A stretch of 64,000 bases of DNA from Chromatiales bacterium (GCA_027076405.1 JALTJN010000111.1:13788-77787), one strand, 5' to 3'. Positions 46,554 to 56,944 are shown, numbered from the stretch's first letter. The notes: a model not told the origin generated them from the sequence alone. Made by a program: numbers and translations.

Positions 46554-47738
46554 TTAATTCTGCTGATGAAGAAATAAACCTTTCTTAAAGTATTCGGCGG
46601 CTAATGCAGGCTCATTTAGATATTCCATTAATAAACCCAGCTCTTTATACGTTTCCGGTAATTCTTTATTACCAATACTTGCCTCAAGATAAGCACGAGC
46701 CTTTCCCCACAAGTCGTTATACATGCATAAACGCCCTAATGTCAGTAATAGCAACGGGTTATTATCATGGTCTTTTGATAAAGACTCGGCAAAGCTCAGC
46801 TGTTTTTCCAGTTGTGATGACTTTACCAGACCATATTGTTTAATTAAATTTGGATGCCATTGTTTGCGTAATGTATTTCTGAGAATAAGTTCTGCCTCAT
46901 CATTTTGCTCAAACTCAATAAGCTTATTGCAGTAAACTTCAATTAAGTCTTCATCTTTTTTCAATTGTCGTGATATGCGTTGCCACAATTGTAATAATTT
47001 CTCAGTATCTTTTTTATTATCAAATTGTTTAATTAATTCAATATAGGTTTGTTTTTCAATGTCATGTAATTTCTTTTCAGGAAAAACATGATGCTTGTGT
47101 AACTGCGGTAATAGATTTTTTAAATCTTCCCAGCTTTTCAATTTTAAATATAATTGGCTCAGTAAAACCATGATATGAGTATGCTTTGGTGACAAACGGT
47201 GCAAATGAACCAGCGTCGCTAACGCCTGTTCGTTTTGACCATGTGCAAACTGTAATTCAGCCTGAGTCAGTTTTACCGAAAAATCGGCATTAGGCATGCT
47301 TTTGTGGGCGAGAGCAAGGTAATGATCACGACGTTCAGGTGCATTTTGTTTTTGTGCTGCTTTTGCAGCAGAAAGATAATTGAGTAAAGGCATGTCACTG
47401 CTTTTTACCGCTTTGGTCAAGAGACGTTCGGCTTTCTTCCACTGGCCTTGCGATAAATTAATCAGCCCTTGCAGGGATATTTTTCGCGCTTTATTTGCTT
47501 GCTGTACGGCACGCCATTGCTTTAACTGTTCTGGCATCGTCCAGGTGCGAAAAATAAAGCGTACGATGAGATAACCAAATATATAACTAAACAGAAGTAA
47601 AACCAGAAAAAGCGATAAGCTCATTTCAAGCGTGTCGTAACCCCGGCCAAATAAAACATAACCGGAATCCTGATGTGCAAGCAAGCCGGCGCTGACAGCA
47701 ATAAAAATAATGGCAAAGAAAATAAATAAATGCTTCAT
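46554..47738 (-). CDS. hemY: HemY: TPR membrane protein of the heme operon
   Basis: A 394-residue inner-membrane protein: two N-terminal spans (about 4-22 and 42-62) and then TPR-like helix pairs to the end. This is the gammaproteobacterial HemY of the hemCDXY operon, not protoporphyrinogen oxidase. It is thought to help organise or regulate heme synthesis. It lies 2 bp after hemX. Confidence 0.93.
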   Translation of the reverse strand: MKHLFIFFAIIFIAVSAGLLAHQDSGYVLFGRGYDTLEMSLSLFLVLLLFSYIFGYLIVRFIFRTWTMPEQLKQWRAVQQANKARKISLQGLINLSQGQWKKAERLLTKAVKSSDMPLLNYLSAAKAAQKQNAPERRDHYLALAHKSMPNADFSVKLTQAELQFAHGQNEQALATLVHLHRLSPKHTHIMVLLSQLYLKLKSWEDLKNLLPQLHKHHVFPEKKLHDIEKQTYIELIKQFDNKKDTEKLLQLWQRISRQLKKDEDLIEVYCNKLIEFEQNDEAELILRNTLRKQWHPNLIKQYGLVKSSQLEKQLSFAESLSKDHDNNPLLLLTLGRLCMYNDLWGKARAYLEASIGNKELPETYKELGLLMEYLNEPALAAEYFKKGLFLHQQN

Positions 47739-47740
47739 TA

Positions 47741-48841
47741 TTATTTAACCTTTGTAACCGTAACGTCAGGAGACTGACCCTGAGTTCGATATTTTTTTAT
47801 TGCCGAAAAGGTTGAAGAAATATCCGGTAAGGGGGGATCTATGTCGAGTTTTTGTAACTCATTAATATTCGCTAACATGTTACGGGTAACATTATGTTCA
47901 GTATCAAAATATTGTTTAATCCATTTTTTAGTCGTGGCTAAACGCTCCTGATAAATTTCATTATGCCCGTTTAACAGGGCAAGCCGCGCCTGCTCAAGTA
48001 ATAAAGAAAGATTTTGTATCAGAAAAAAATGCTGATTTGGTGCAAGCAATGGTTCAAGCGGTTTTTCATGATGACGAATCACCACGAGGCTTTTAATGTC
48101 TTTCCAAATAGCTGCCGGTAGATCTTTAATGCTTTTGACTTGTGATGAAGAAGACGATTTTTCTTGCTGATTTATTTTATGAGTTTTCGGATCGGGGGTC
48201 AGTAAAGGCAGGTTGGGAATATTATTACTTAATGCACTTAAGGTAACAGATAGACCTGCTAAATCAATTTTAGGTACATTGTTGAGTGCCTGAATATCAT
48301 TATTAAGAATTTTGCGAACAGATAACAAAGCGGGATCAGCCACTTCGGCAAGGCGGGCATCGGCGGCTTTTAAAGCAACGGTTGCCGTTGTGACATCTTT
48401 TTCCAGTAATAAGCGCAGGTTCGCCAGTTGTACAAGGTATTCAGCCTCTGCCATTAACCAGTCATTACGTAAATGTTTTTTATTACGAATAAGGTTAGTG
48501 AGGTTGTGGCGTAAATTTTCCTGAAAGGTATGAATTTCTTCAATCTGTTTCAGGTTTTCTTCTCTGGCCGTAGTTTGCTGTTGTTTAATATTTTGTAACT
48601 GTTGATCAATCGTTTTTGTTAAGGCCTGTTGTTTAACAAGGCTTTCTTGCTGATTTTGCCAAAGCAGATAAAAGCCGCCGAGCATGGCAATGGTGATGAA
48701 AAAAATTAAGGTATAAATGCCGGCGTTAGTCGGGGCAGATTTTTCAGATAAAGGTTTAGCAGAATTCTTCTTTTCACTTTTTGGCGTGACTTTTTTTTCT
48801 GACTTTTTTACCGGCTTTTTTTCAACGTCTGTCATGTTCAT
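47741..48841 (-). CDS. hemX: HemX: membrane-anchored uroporphyrinogen-III C-methyltransferase-like protein
   Basis: A 366-residue protein: a Lys-rich N-terminus (about 1-40), one membrane span (about 43-63), then coiled-coil and helical periplasmic domain. Despite its usual name it lacks SAM-methyltransferase motifs, as known for HemX. Third gene of hemCDXY, 18 bp after hemD. Confidence 0.93.
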   Translation of the reverse strand: MNMTDVEKKPVKKSEKKVTPKSEKKNSAKPLSEKSAPTNAGIYTLIFFITIAMLGGFYLLWQNQQESLVKQQALTKTIDQQLQNIKQQQTTAREENLKQIEEIHTFQENLRHNLTNLIRNKKHLRNDWLMAEAEYLVQLANLRLLLEKDVTTATVALKAADARLAEVADPALLSVRKILNNDIQALNNVPKIDLAGLSVTLSALSNNIPNLPLLTPDPKTHKINQQEKSSSSSQVKSIKDLPAAIWKDIKSLVVIRHHEKPLEPLLAPNQHFFLIQNLSLLLEQARLALLNGHNEIYQERLATTKKWIKQYFDTEHNVTRNMLANINELQKLDIDPPLPDISSTFSAIKKYRTQGQSPDVTVTKVK

Positions 48842-48859
48842 TCCGTTTTATTACTGACT

Positions 48860-49624
48860 TTATAAAAAATTATTTTCTTTTAACGATTGTAAAATTGACT
48901 CATCACTTGCTTCTCTTGCTACGAGTAAGTCATTAGTAAATCCTGCCTCTTTTGCTATGGTAATAAGACGTTTATTGATCAGCAATAAAGGGACATTTAA
49001 CAGTTTAGACATGACGCTTTCGGGTGTCATCTCCTGTAAGTTTTTTAAACTTGTCGCGCTAGTAATGACAATAGCGGCAATCCGGTTATTCTGCAAATAT
49101 TGTTCTAGATCCGGGCTATCACTGGCAGGTTTAATGCGTTGGTAGGCCGTTAGATAATCGACTATTGCGCCGCGTTTTTCTAATGTCTCTTTGAGATGTT
49201 CGCGACCGCCATTACCGCGAATAATCAGAATATGTTTATTTGCCACATCTTGCATGGCTTGTGTTGCTAACAGGCCGTCACTATTAAAATTTTCTTTTGG
49301 CGTGACATCCGCTGGCTTTCCAAGAGAATCCATTAATATTTTTGCACTACCTTGGCCTATCGTGGCGAGAAGTAAATCGTTAGGTAAAGTAATATTGGCA
49401 TGAATATGTTCTAAACCATATTTCACCGCATTTGGACTAATGAAAATAATAAAATCATACTGCTTAATATTTTGCAGTTGTGCTTTATTTTCTGCAGTGA
49501 GAGTGGCGGGAATAATTGCCAGAGTTGGAAATAAAAATGTCTCGCCACCGGCAGAGCATATTGTCTGACTGAGTGCGCCAGCCTGATGAGCCGGGCGCGT
49601 AATCATAATGGCCTTCTTTGTCAT
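48860..49624 (-). CDS. hemD: Uroporphyrinogen-III synthase
   Basis: A 254-residue enzyme that closes hydroxymethylbilane with ring D inversion. Family pattern: MITRPAHQAGALSQ at the N-terminus, DFIIFISPNAVKYGLE, and the central IIRGNGGREHLKETLEKRGA. The sequence of HemD is weakly conserved in general. It starts right after the hemC stop with no gap. Confidence 0.93.
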   Translation of the reverse strand: MTKKAIMITRPAHQAGALSQTICSAGGETFLFPTLAIIPATLTAENKAQLQNIKQYDFIIFISPNAVKYGLEHIHANITLPNDLLLATIGQGSAKILMDSLGKPADVTPKENFNSDGLLATQAMQDVANKHILIIRGNGGREHLKETLEKRGAIVDYLTAYQRIKPASDSPDLEQYLQNNRIAAIVITSATSLKNLQEMTPESVMSKLLNVPLLLINKRLITIAKEAGFTNDLLVAREASDESILQSLKENNFL

Positions 49625-50557
49625 TTATGAATCAGCATAAAGCTCATTGAGAATTTTATCTGCACCACGCGAGAGCAAATCTTCTGCTAACACGATACCG
49701 AGTTCTTCGGCATTTTCCGGTGGACCGGCAATATCACCACGAATAATTTTTTTGCCGTCGACCTGACCAACTAAACCGCGCAGCATTATTAAGCCGCGTT
49801 CCAGTTCTGCATATCCGGCAATCGGTACCTGGCAGCCACCTTGCAGGCGTTCATTCATAGCGCGTTCAGCGGTGACACGAATTTGGGTTTTATTATCGTT
49901 TAACGGTGCAATTAAATTGTGTACGCGAGCATCATCGCTGCGACACTCTATACCAACAGCGCCCTGACCAATGGCAGGTAAACAGACATCGGTGCCAATA
50001 AACTGGGTAATACGCTCATCAAACTTCAGGCGTTTTAAACCGGCTGCGGCAAGAATAATGGCATCATATTCGCCGTCATCGAGTTTCTTTAAACGGGTAT
50101 TCACATTACCGCGTAAATCAATAATTTTAAGATCGGGTCGAAGCGCCGAGATTTGGGCCTGACGACGTAAACTGGATGTCCCCAATATTGCACCCTGCGG
50201 TAATTCGTCCAGAGATTTAAAGTTATTAGAAACAAAGGCATCACGCGGGTCTTCACGCTCACAAATGACTGCAAGATGAAGTCCGGGCGGAAAATCGACC
50301 GGGACATCTTTCATAGAGTGAACAGCAATATCGGCGCGGCCTTCGAGCATACCGGTTTCGAGTTCTTTTACAAAAAGGCCTTTACCGCCCACTTTTGCTA
50401 ATGGGGTATCAAGAATTTTGTCACCCTGCGTGGTCATTGTGACCAGTTCTATTTCTAAATCCGGGTGGTGATGTTTTAGTAAGTCACTCACATAGTGAGC
50501 TTGCCATAAAGCAAGCGGGCTTTTACGTGTCGCAATTCGCAGGATATTATCGGACAT
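49625..50557 (-). CDS. hemC: Hydroxymethylbilane synthase (porphobilinogen deaminase)
   Basis: A 310-residue enzyme that polymerises four porphobilinogens. Signatures: [55 protein letters not shown], and the dipyrromethane cofactor cysteine in [14 protein letters not shown] (about residue 241). First gene of hemCDXY. About 155 bp separates it from a divergent thioredoxin gene. Confidence 0.98.
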   Translation of the reverse strand: MSDNILRIATRKSPLALWQAHYVSDLLKHHHPDLEIELVTMTTQGDKILDTPLAKVGGKGLFVKELETGMLEGRADIAVHSMKDVPVDFPPGLHLAVICEREDPRDAFVSNNFKSLDELPQGAILGTSSLRRQAQISALRPDLKIIDLRGNVNTRLKKLDDGEYDAIILAAAGLKRLKFDERITQFIGTDVCLPAIGQGAVGIECRSDDARVHNLIAPLNDNKTQIRVTAERAMNERLQGGCQVPIAGYAELERGLIMLRGLVGQVDGKKIIRGDIAGPPENAEELGIVLAEDLLSRGADKILNELYADS

Positions 50558-50712
50558 GGAGAATTCTCGTATTTATATGGGTATAAGTAATGTTTATCGA
50601 ACTAATTAAAGCCAATATTGTAAAACACTTATAATACACGAAATAAGTGTTTGGCTCTTTAATCAATACCGAATCAAACGTGAGCCCGTGAGTCAAATGG
50701 AGAAGATTTTTA

Positions 50713-51237
50713 ATGTTTTTTAATAGCACAAGAAAACTGAAATTAAGTGTTTTACTGCTTGGTCTGGGATTATCCTTACTCGTCAATAACAGCGTTTTCG
50801 CCGAAGAGGTTTTGCCTCCGGTTACGATTAAAGACGGGGTAAATCTCGCTGCCGATGGGGTTGAAGCCAGTGAAAAACAAATTCCTATCCTCATGTTTTT
50901 TTCAATGAAACATTGCCCATTCTGCCGGGAAGTAGAAGAAGATTTTCTTAAGCCGATGCTGAGAAATTCGGAATACGATAACAAAATTATTATTCGTAAA
51001 GTAAGAATAGATAGTAATGGTGACGTGGTTGATTTTGCCGGTAAGGTACAAGACGTTGAAGACTTTAGTGACAGTTACAATGTTTCCATGGTGCCTAATC
51101 TGATGCTGGTTGATTCTCAGGGTAATGCATTATCTGCTCCGATTATTGGGATTGCTAACCCGCATTACTATAGTTCCGAACTTGATATTGCGATTGATAA
51201 TTCCACGCAAAAAATTCGGGCACTGGTTAAACGCTAG
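50713..51237 (+). CDS. Periplasmic thioredoxin-fold protein (CPFC)
   Basis: A 174-residue protein with a signal peptide (to about VFA|EE) and a thioredoxin domain with Cys68-Pro-Phe-Cys71 and the cis-Pro region SMVPNLMLVD. The CPFC active site suggests a DsbC/SoxW-like reductase or isomerase role. Its partners are unknown; it leads a four-gene run with another thioredoxin-like protein and a GMC dehydrogenase. Confidence 0.85.
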   Translation: MFFNSTRKLKLSVLLLGLGLSLLVNNSVFAEEVLPPVTIKDGVNLAADGVEASEKQIPILMFFSMKHCPFCREVEEDFLKPMLRNSEYDNKIIIRKVRIDSNGDVVDFAGKVQDVEDFSDSYNVSMVPNLMLVDSQGNALSAPIIGIANPHYYSSELDIAIDNSTQKIRALVKR

Positions 51238-51265
51238 GCATTAAATCATTAAAATTCAATTAAAT

Positions 51266-51751
51266 ATGAAAACATTATTAACACTCTTATTATTGTTTTC
51301 AATTTCGCTACAATCTGTATATTCAACAGAACTTCCCGCCTATAGCCTGCATTACGATCCTGCGCGCGATGCCATGCAAGATGGTCGTGATGCGATTAAA
51401 CTGGCAAAAAAAACAAACCGCAGAATTCTTATCGAAGTAGGTGGAGACTGGTGCAAGTGGTGTCATTTGCTGGATCGTTTTTTAAACAAGCATGCAAAAA
51501 TTAAAACAGAGTTACATAAAACGTTTGTGTTATTAAAAGTGAATGTCAGTGAAGAAAATGATAATACGGAATTCCTCAAAGTATTCCCGCCAGTATTAGG
51601 TTATCCGCATATGTTTGTAACAGAAAGTAATGGCAAGTTACTACTGTCAAAAGATACCGGACAATTTTATGTAAAGGGTTATTACTCTGAAAAACGTTTT
51701 AAAGAATTTTTTGAAAAATTTAAGTTAAAGAAGAATGCTCATGGCGGCTAG
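51266..51751 (+). CDS. Periplasmic thioredoxin-like protein (CKWC)
   Basis: A 161-residue protein with a signal peptide (to about VYS|TE) and a thioredoxin-like domain, active site Cys63-Lys-Trp-Cys66 within GGDWCKWCHLLDRF. This resembles the DUF255/thioredoxin_7 group. Its 3' end overlaps the start of the next gene by about ten bases, showing tight linkage with the Tat-exported subunit and GMC enzyme. Confidence 0.82.
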   Translation: MKTLLTLLLLFSISLQSVYSTELPAYSLHYDPARDAMQDGRDAIKLAKKTNRRILIEVGGDWCKWCHLLDRFLNKHAKIKTELHKTFVLLKVNVSEENDNTEFLKVFPPVLGYPHMFVTESNGKLLLSKDTGQFYVKGYYSEKRFKEFFEKFKLKKNAHGG

Positions 51752-52316
51752 TGTATTTAATCGTCGTGATTTTATGCGTATCCTGATTACGGCTGCCGCA
51801 GCCTATCCACTTTCAGGTTTGGCAACACTCAGAAACAAGTCAACCCTCACTGCAAATCTTAAAGAACCCTGGTTAACCATAGCTGTTGCTCAGGAACATT
51901 TATTTCCTGCAGAAAAAAACGCTCCGGGTGCAAAAGATATTCATGCGCTGGAATATCTGCAATCTATGCTGAAGGCGCCTGATGTTGCGGAGGAAGAACG
52001 CATACTTATCCGTAATGGTGTTGGATGGTTGAATGATTTGTCACAGCAACAATATTCAAAACACTTTATAGAACTGGCAGTGGACGATAAAGAAAAAATA
52101 TTAAGACGGGTAGAAGGAAGTCGTGCCGGTTCTCGCTGGTTATCTTTATTATTAACGTACTTAATAGAAGCTTTATTAAGTGATCCGGTATATGCCGGTA
52201 ACCCGGATGGAATTGGCTGGAAGTGGTTAAACCATCAACCGGGTTTTCCGCGACCGGATAAAAGCAAAATGTATTTTAAATTAGCCAAGCCGCGTTACAG
52301 GAATACAAAAGCATGA
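51741..52316 (+). CDS. Tat-exported gluconate 2-dehydrogenase subunit 3-like protein
   Basis: About 191 residues, with a twin-arginine motif (FNRRDFMRIL) and hydrophobic stretch, then the subunit 3 pattern (AQEHLFPAEKNAPGAKDI, LLSDPVYAGNPDGIGWKWL). Such small subunits carry the flavin subunit across the membrane by the Tat route. The start at ATG 51741 has AAGAAG eight bases upstream; ATG 51735 is possible. The stop overlaps the start of the GMC gene (ATGA). Confidence 0.88.
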   Translation: MAASVFNRRDFMRILITAAAAYPLSGLATLRNKSTLTANLKEPWLTIAVAQEHLFPAEKNAPGAKDIHALEYLQSMLKAPDVAEEERILIRNGVGWLNDLSQQQYSKHFIELAVDDKEKILRRVEGSRAGSRWLSLLLTYLIEALLSDPVYAGNPDGIGWKWLNHQPGFPRPDKSKMYFKLAKPRYRNTKA

Positions 52317-53992
52317 GTCAGGATTACGACGTTTGTATTATAGGCAGCGGTGCTGGTGGCGGGCCGGTAGCCTTGGAACTGGCGAAAGCGGGTAGGTCAG
52401 TTTTAATTTTGGAAAAAGGTCCCTGGCTTACCGAAAAAGATTATTTTAAAGATGAGTTAGCGTGTTGTGTGCGTAGTGTTTATACCCCGCAATTAAAAGA
52501 TGAAAAGCATGTAATAGAAGAGCAATATCAGGACGGTAGCTGGCAGGGCGAGTCTACAGAAGAATCCGGTTGGGATTTCTGGAACGGTAATGTTGTGGGG
52601 GGTTCTTCAAATTTTATGAGTGGTTTTTTTTATCGTCTTAAAGAAAAAGATTTTCGTTTGCTTTCCGAGTTTGGAAAAATTGAGGGCGCCAATATAGCTG
52701 ACTGGCCGATTAGTTATGATGATCTTGAACCTTATTACACCAAGGCAGAAACTGAAATTGGAATATCGGGTCGTGTCCAGCAGCATCAATATCTGGAGCC
52801 GCGTTCAACAAAAAAATTCCCGTATCCGCCAACGCTCGAACACCCCATTGTTAATCGTATAGATAAAGCATGTGAGCAATTAGGTTTCACCGCTTTAAAA
52901 ACGCCGCGTGCAATTTTACCTAAAGCTGCTATGGGGCGAAACGGTTGTCAGTATTCCGGCTTTTGCGGTAGTTATGGTTGTTCAACCGGAGCAAAAGGCA
53001 GCTCAAGGGCGGCATTGTTAAATCAGGCTGTCGCGACGGGACATTGTAAAATTATTGCAAACGCAAAAGTCGTTAAACTGGAAAGTGATCAACAGGGCAA
53101 TGTCATTTCAGTTGATTATTTTGATGAAAATAATAATAAGAAATCGGTCAGCGCAAAAACCTATGTGGTTGCGTGTCAGGCCATTGAAACCAGTCGTTTA
53201 TTATTATCTTCTACGGGAGTGAAGCATCCAAAGGGACTTGGTAATAATCATGATCAGGTAGGTAAAAATTTATTATTTTCAGCTGGTGGTTCCGGTACTG
53301 GTGAGATGACCTACAGTAAGCTCGATAAAGTGGCTGTCGAGCAATTAAAAATGCGTGGTCCGTTTGTTAATAGAGGCTTACAAGACTGGTATTTTATTAA
53401 CGATAAAAAAATGGGCGGTAAAGCCAAAGGCGGTACGATAGATTTTTTATTGCGTCATCCTAATGCAATTAGTAAAGCAATGTCTGTAAAGTGGGATGAG
53501 AATGATAAGCTGGTCTGGGGTAAAGATCTCAAACGTAAATTAAAGTCTGCCTTTAATACCAGTCAGGATTTACGTTTTGAAGTATTTAATGACTGGCTAC
53601 CGACAGATAATTGTTTTGTGAGTTTAGATAGCAAAGTAAAAGATAAGTGGGGAACGCCTGTTGCAAAAATTCGTATTGGCTATCATGAACATGATTTAAA
53701 AGTAGGTGAGTACCTAAGCCAGAAAGCACTTAAGGTTTTACAAAAAATGGGTGCGGATAATATTCGTTATAGTGTAAGTGGTTCTCCCCCCCCTAATCTT
53801 GTTGCAGGTGGTTGCCGTTTTGGGAATGATATTAAAACATCGGTTTTAGATGCAAATTGTAAAGTGCATGATGTTGATAACCTTTATGTTACCGATGGCA
53901 GCTTTATGCCAACCGGCGGTAGCGTGCCCTATACCTGGACGATATATGCAAACTCTTTTCGTGTAGCAGACATAATTAAGAAAAAAATCTAG
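52313..53992 (+). CDS. GMC-family FAD-dependent dehydrogenase, large subunit
   Basis: A 559-residue flavoprotein: IIGSGAGGGPVALELAKAG (FAD loop), NVVGGSSNFMSGFF, and the C-terminal VTDGSFMPTGGSVPYTWTIYANSFRVA block with Asn where the catalytic His-Asn pair lies. It fits gluconate/sorbosone/alcohol dehydrogenase large subunits. It has no signal of its own and would be exported with the Tat subunit. The cytochrome c subunit usual in such complexes is missing here; the two thioredoxin-like genes stand in its place. Confidence 0.9.
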   Translation: MSQDYDVCIIGSGAGGGPVALELAKAGRSVLILEKGPWLTEKDYFKDELACCVRSVYTPQLKDEKHVIEEQYQDGSWQGESTEESGWDFWNGNVVGGSSNFMSGFFYRLKEKDFRLLSEFGKIEGANIADWPISYDDLEPYYTKAETEIGISGRVQQHQYLEPRSTKKFPYPPTLEHPIVNRIDKACEQLGFTALKTPRAILPKAAMGRNGCQYSGFCGSYGCSTGAKGSSRAALLNQAVATGHCKIIANAKVVKLESDQQGNVISVDYFDENNNKKSVSAKTYVVACQAIETSRLLLSSTGVKHPKGLGNNHDQVGKNLLFSAGGSGTGEMTYSKLDKVAVEQLKMRGPFVNRGLQDWYFINDKKMGGKAKGGTIDFLLRHPNAISKAMSVKWDENDKLVWGKDLKRKLKSAFNTSQDLRFEVFNDWLPTDNCFVSLDSKVKDKWGTPVAKIRIGYHEHDLKVGEYLSQKALKVLQKMGADNIRYSVSGSPPPNLVAGGCRFGNDIKTSVLDANCKVHDVDNLYVTDGSFMPTGGSVPYTWTIYANSFRVADIIKKKI

Positions 53993-53999
53993 TTTTACT

Positions 54000-56471
54000 T
54001 TATTTATGATCTAGTAACTCTCGTATTCTTCTTAATAATATGAGTTGGTTAAAAGGCTTGTGTAATAAATTTTCCACTAATTCATTATCAATCATACTAG
54101 AGTCATATTCATTCGAATAACCGCTTGATAGTTGAATTAATACAGAAGGAAATTTTTCCTGTACTATCGCGCTGAGCTGAAAGCCATCCATATTGGGCAT
54201 AACAATATCAGTCAGCAATAAATGAACAGTATTATTAGTGAGTATTTCAAGAGCTTTATCACCGCTTTCAGCACAAAGTACTTTATAGCCTTTTCGCTCC
54301 AGTATTTCAGAGGTAACTTTTAGCAGGGCGATTTCATCATCGACCAGTAAAACCGTTTCATTGCCACCGAGCTCTTCATCTATCGTAATGCTTTCTGTAT
54401 TATTAATACTAATTTCACCATTATGGCAGGGGAAATAGAGATTAAATTGAGTTCCTTGCTCAACTTCGGAAGATACCGCAATAGTGCCGCCACTACGCTG
54501 GACAAAACCGTAGACCTGGCTGAGTCCAAGTCCAGTACCACCGGTTCCTTTAGTTGAATAAAAAGGATCAAATATCCTTTCTTTTATTTTGTCGTCCATG
54601 CCACAGCCATTATCCGTAAAACTGAGAACAACATAGTTGCCTTCTTGCAAATCTATTAGTGATGAACTATTTTTATCGATATATTTATTTTTTGTCCGGA
54701 TTGATAATTGTCCACTATCTTTTATTGCATGCATTGCATTGATACTTATGTTTAATATTGCATCTTCCATATCGCTTGCATCAATACAGACAGGATATAT
54801 ATTATTTTCTAATTCAAGAACGAGTTTTATTCGCGCAGTTAATGTTTTTTCAAGCATGTTCTGCATACCTTGAAGCAAAGTGTTGATATACAGGACCTCA
54901 TCAGAAGCGTTCTTATTACGTGAGAAAGATAATAACTTTTGTGTTAATTTAACTCCACGTTGGGCAGAATGTTCTATTTCACCAATATAGCTGTATTGTT
55001 CGCTTTGAGTTTGTAATGAATCCTTTAATAATTCGACATAGCCTAACACCACTCCAAGCATGTTGTTATAGTCATGAGCAATACCGCCAGTCAGTTTTCC
55101 CATGGCTTCCATTTTTTGTGAATTACGTAACCGCTCTTCTTGTTGTTTACGCTGGGTAATGTCGGTAGAAATAACACCAATAGCATATATATTGCCATTG
55201 TTATCCAGCAGTGGAAACTTGGTTGACATGTATGAATGAGTCGTATCCTTTCCCGGTATTACATCTTCTGTTTCAAAAGTATTACCATTTCGGATAATGT
55301 TTTTATCATTGAGAGACATCTTTTCTGCTATCTCAGTTGAAAAAATATTATCAGGACTTTTGCCTATCACGTTCTCTCTTCTGATTTGATAGACCTGCTC
55401 GAATTTCTGATTAATGAAAAGAAAGTGATCCTTAGTATCTTTAATATAGATAACGGCAGGTGAGTGATCGAGCATTGCCTGCATATCACGTTTATTTTTT
55501 GCGGTGAAGTGAATATATGAGCGAAAAATAAAAAACAGAGTAATATTAAATATAAATAGCAAAAACATTAGCCAGCTTGCAGGACGAATAAGTTCAGGGT
55601 AAAGGGCTTTTAATGGTGTGAAAATAAATGTGTAATATTCATATGTCGGGTTATAACTGACAGTAGAAATAATTGCGCCTTCGTTTTTATATGACGTTGC
55701 AAGTGATATGACGTTGTCTTGCAGACTTTTTTTGTTTAATGAATTTTTTAGAGTTGTATTTTGTAAAAATTCAAAATCTTGTTTTCGAATAGTTTTGTTG
55801 TACATTTCAACATAATCTGATTTTTTTATTCCAGAAATATATTGTAGATACAAGTCCTTACGAATAATAATTGTTCTCATATTTTGAGGTACACTTTTAG
55901 CTGACCAGATGCTTTTTGGTGTATCAATTTTAAAACCTGTTGTCATCACAGCAGCAATGGTTCCATCACTACGGGTGATGCGATAACGCAAAGGAATGAC
56001 CCATTCTCTGAGTGCTTTCATATAATAGGTTCGCCCCATCACCATAGTTTCGGAATTTAAGGCTTGTATAAAAGTTTTGCTGGATTCAGGAGAGTTGAGT
56101 AAATTTGGAAGTCGATTACGATCAATGTTAAAGCTTGTGATAATTAAATGGCCGGATGTATTGGCCAGGCCAAAGCCTGCAAGTTCGGGACTTTTTTTAA
56201 GGAGGTTATCAATGAGTTTGCGAGCTTGCTTCGGTTTATTATAAGCATCTAATTCAATTAAGTGTTCACCTAAAATATCGAGTAGAGCTTCATTTTTTTG
56301 CAATTGTGATTGCATAGAATGAGTGAGTAGATGATTTGCATGCTTTAATTCTACATTGTTACTGGCTTTGATATCTTGCCATTTAATATACATCATTGTT
56401 ATTGCTGATATTATCGAGATAACAACAATAAAAATGTATATTCGCCATAAAGGATTAATCGTGCGCATCAC
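54000..56471 (-). CDS. Hybrid sensor histidine kinase (Cache-PAS-HisKA-HATPase-REC)
   Basis: An 823-residue protein: first span (about 10-28), a periplasmic Cache-like sensor (about 30-295), second span (about 298-318), PAS (about 328-450), histidine region GGIAHDYNNMLG (His near 463), ATPase boxes NISINAMHAI, DNGCGMD, GGTGLGLSQVYG, and a C-terminal receiver with VDDE and the phospho-Asp in LLTDIVMPNMDG (near 753). It would autophosphorylate and pass phosphate to its receiver. No cognate regulator is adjacent; the HPt protein at 1 kb is a possible relay partner. Confidence 0.93.
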   Translation of the reverse strand: MMRTINPLWRIYIFIVVISIISAITMMYIKWQDIKASNNVELKHANHLLTHSMQSQLQKNEALLDILGEHLIELDAYNKPKQARKLIDNLLKKSPELAGFGLANTSGHLIITSFNIDRNRLPNLLNSPESSKTFIQALNSETMVMGRTYYMKALREWVIPLRYRITRSDGTIAAVMTTGFKIDTPKSIWSAKSVPQNMRTIIIRKDLYLQYISGIKKSDYVEMYNKTIRKQDFEFLQNTTLKNSLNKKSLQDNVISLATSYKNEGAIISTVSYNPTYEYYTFIFTPLKALYPELIRPASWLMFLLFIFNITLFFIFRSYIHFTAKNKRDMQAMLDHSPAVIYIKDTKDHFLFINQKFEQVYQIRRENVIGKSPDNIFSTEIAEKMSLNDKNIIRNGNTFETEDVIPGKDTTHSYMSTKFPLLDNNGNIYAIGVISTDITQRKQQEERLRNSQKMEAMGKLTGGIAHDYNNMLGVVLGYVELLKDSLQTQSEQYSYIGEIEHSAQRGVKLTQKLLSFSRNKNASDEVLYINTLLQGMQNMLEKTLTARIKLVLELENNIYPVCIDASDMEDAILNISINAMHAIKDSGQLSIRTKNKYIDKNSSSLIDLQEGNYVVLSFTDNGCGMDDKIKERIFDPFYSTKGTGGTGLGLSQVYGFVQRSGGTIAVSSEVEQGTQFNLYFPCHNGEISINNTESITIDEELGGNETVLLVDDEIALLKVTSEILERKGYKVLCAESGDKALEILTNNTVHLLLTDIVMPNMDGFQLSAIVQEKFPSVLIQLSSGYSNEYDSSMIDNELVENLLHKPFNQLILLRRIRELLDHK

Positions 56472-56526
56472 CTAAATATAGACGACTATGATGGTATTTA
56501 AAATAGTCAAATAAAATAATTGGTTG

Positions 56527-56919
56527 TTATAAACGGTTGTTTTCAACTATATGAGCACCATGAAAATGTACCGTTGCGCCTGACAAGATAGCACTGCCAT
56601 AAAGCAAATTGTTATTAAAATTAATTAATAATGTCACATAATCGCCATAGCCTTTTTCGAACCATGATGCGTAGTAAACATTTTTTTCAACTTCAAAAGC
56701 TTTATAGGGAAAAGGTCCCCACCATTTCTCGGGTTTAGAGCCGGTTAAATAGCGGTAACTAATACCGGCCTTTTCAAATTTAACATTATATGAGCGACCA
56801 CTTGTATAGTGGTATGTGATGTTACTGCCATCTAGCTTATGGGTTGGTGCGGCAAGTTCTGCAGCAGAACAGGGTAAGCTGATAAATAAAAGTAAAAACA
56901 CAGAATAAAGTAATTGCAT
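56527..56919 (-). CDS. Secreted MoaF-like (lipocalin-fold) protein
   Basis: A 130-residue protein with a signal peptide (to about CSA|AE). The mature domain (GRSYNVKFEKAGISYRYLTG, EVEKNVYYASWFEKGYGDYV, GATVHFHGAHI) has the pattern of the MoaF/phenolic acid decarboxylase-like beta-barrel family. ATG 56919 is used since AGGAAG lies nine bases upstream and a signal peptide follows; the longer frame would overlap the HxlR gene. Same operon as the HxlR regulator, 25 bp downstream. Ligand unknown. Confidence 0.75.
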   Translation of the reverse strand: MQLLYSVFLLLFISLPCSAAELAAPTHKLDGSNITYHYTSGRSYNVKFEKAGISYRYLTGSKPEKWWGPFPYKAFEVEKNVYYASWFEKGYGDYVTLLINFNNNLLYGSAILSGATVHFHGAHIVENNRL

Positions 56920-56944
56920 ATTTTTGCTTCCTTGTAATATATTT

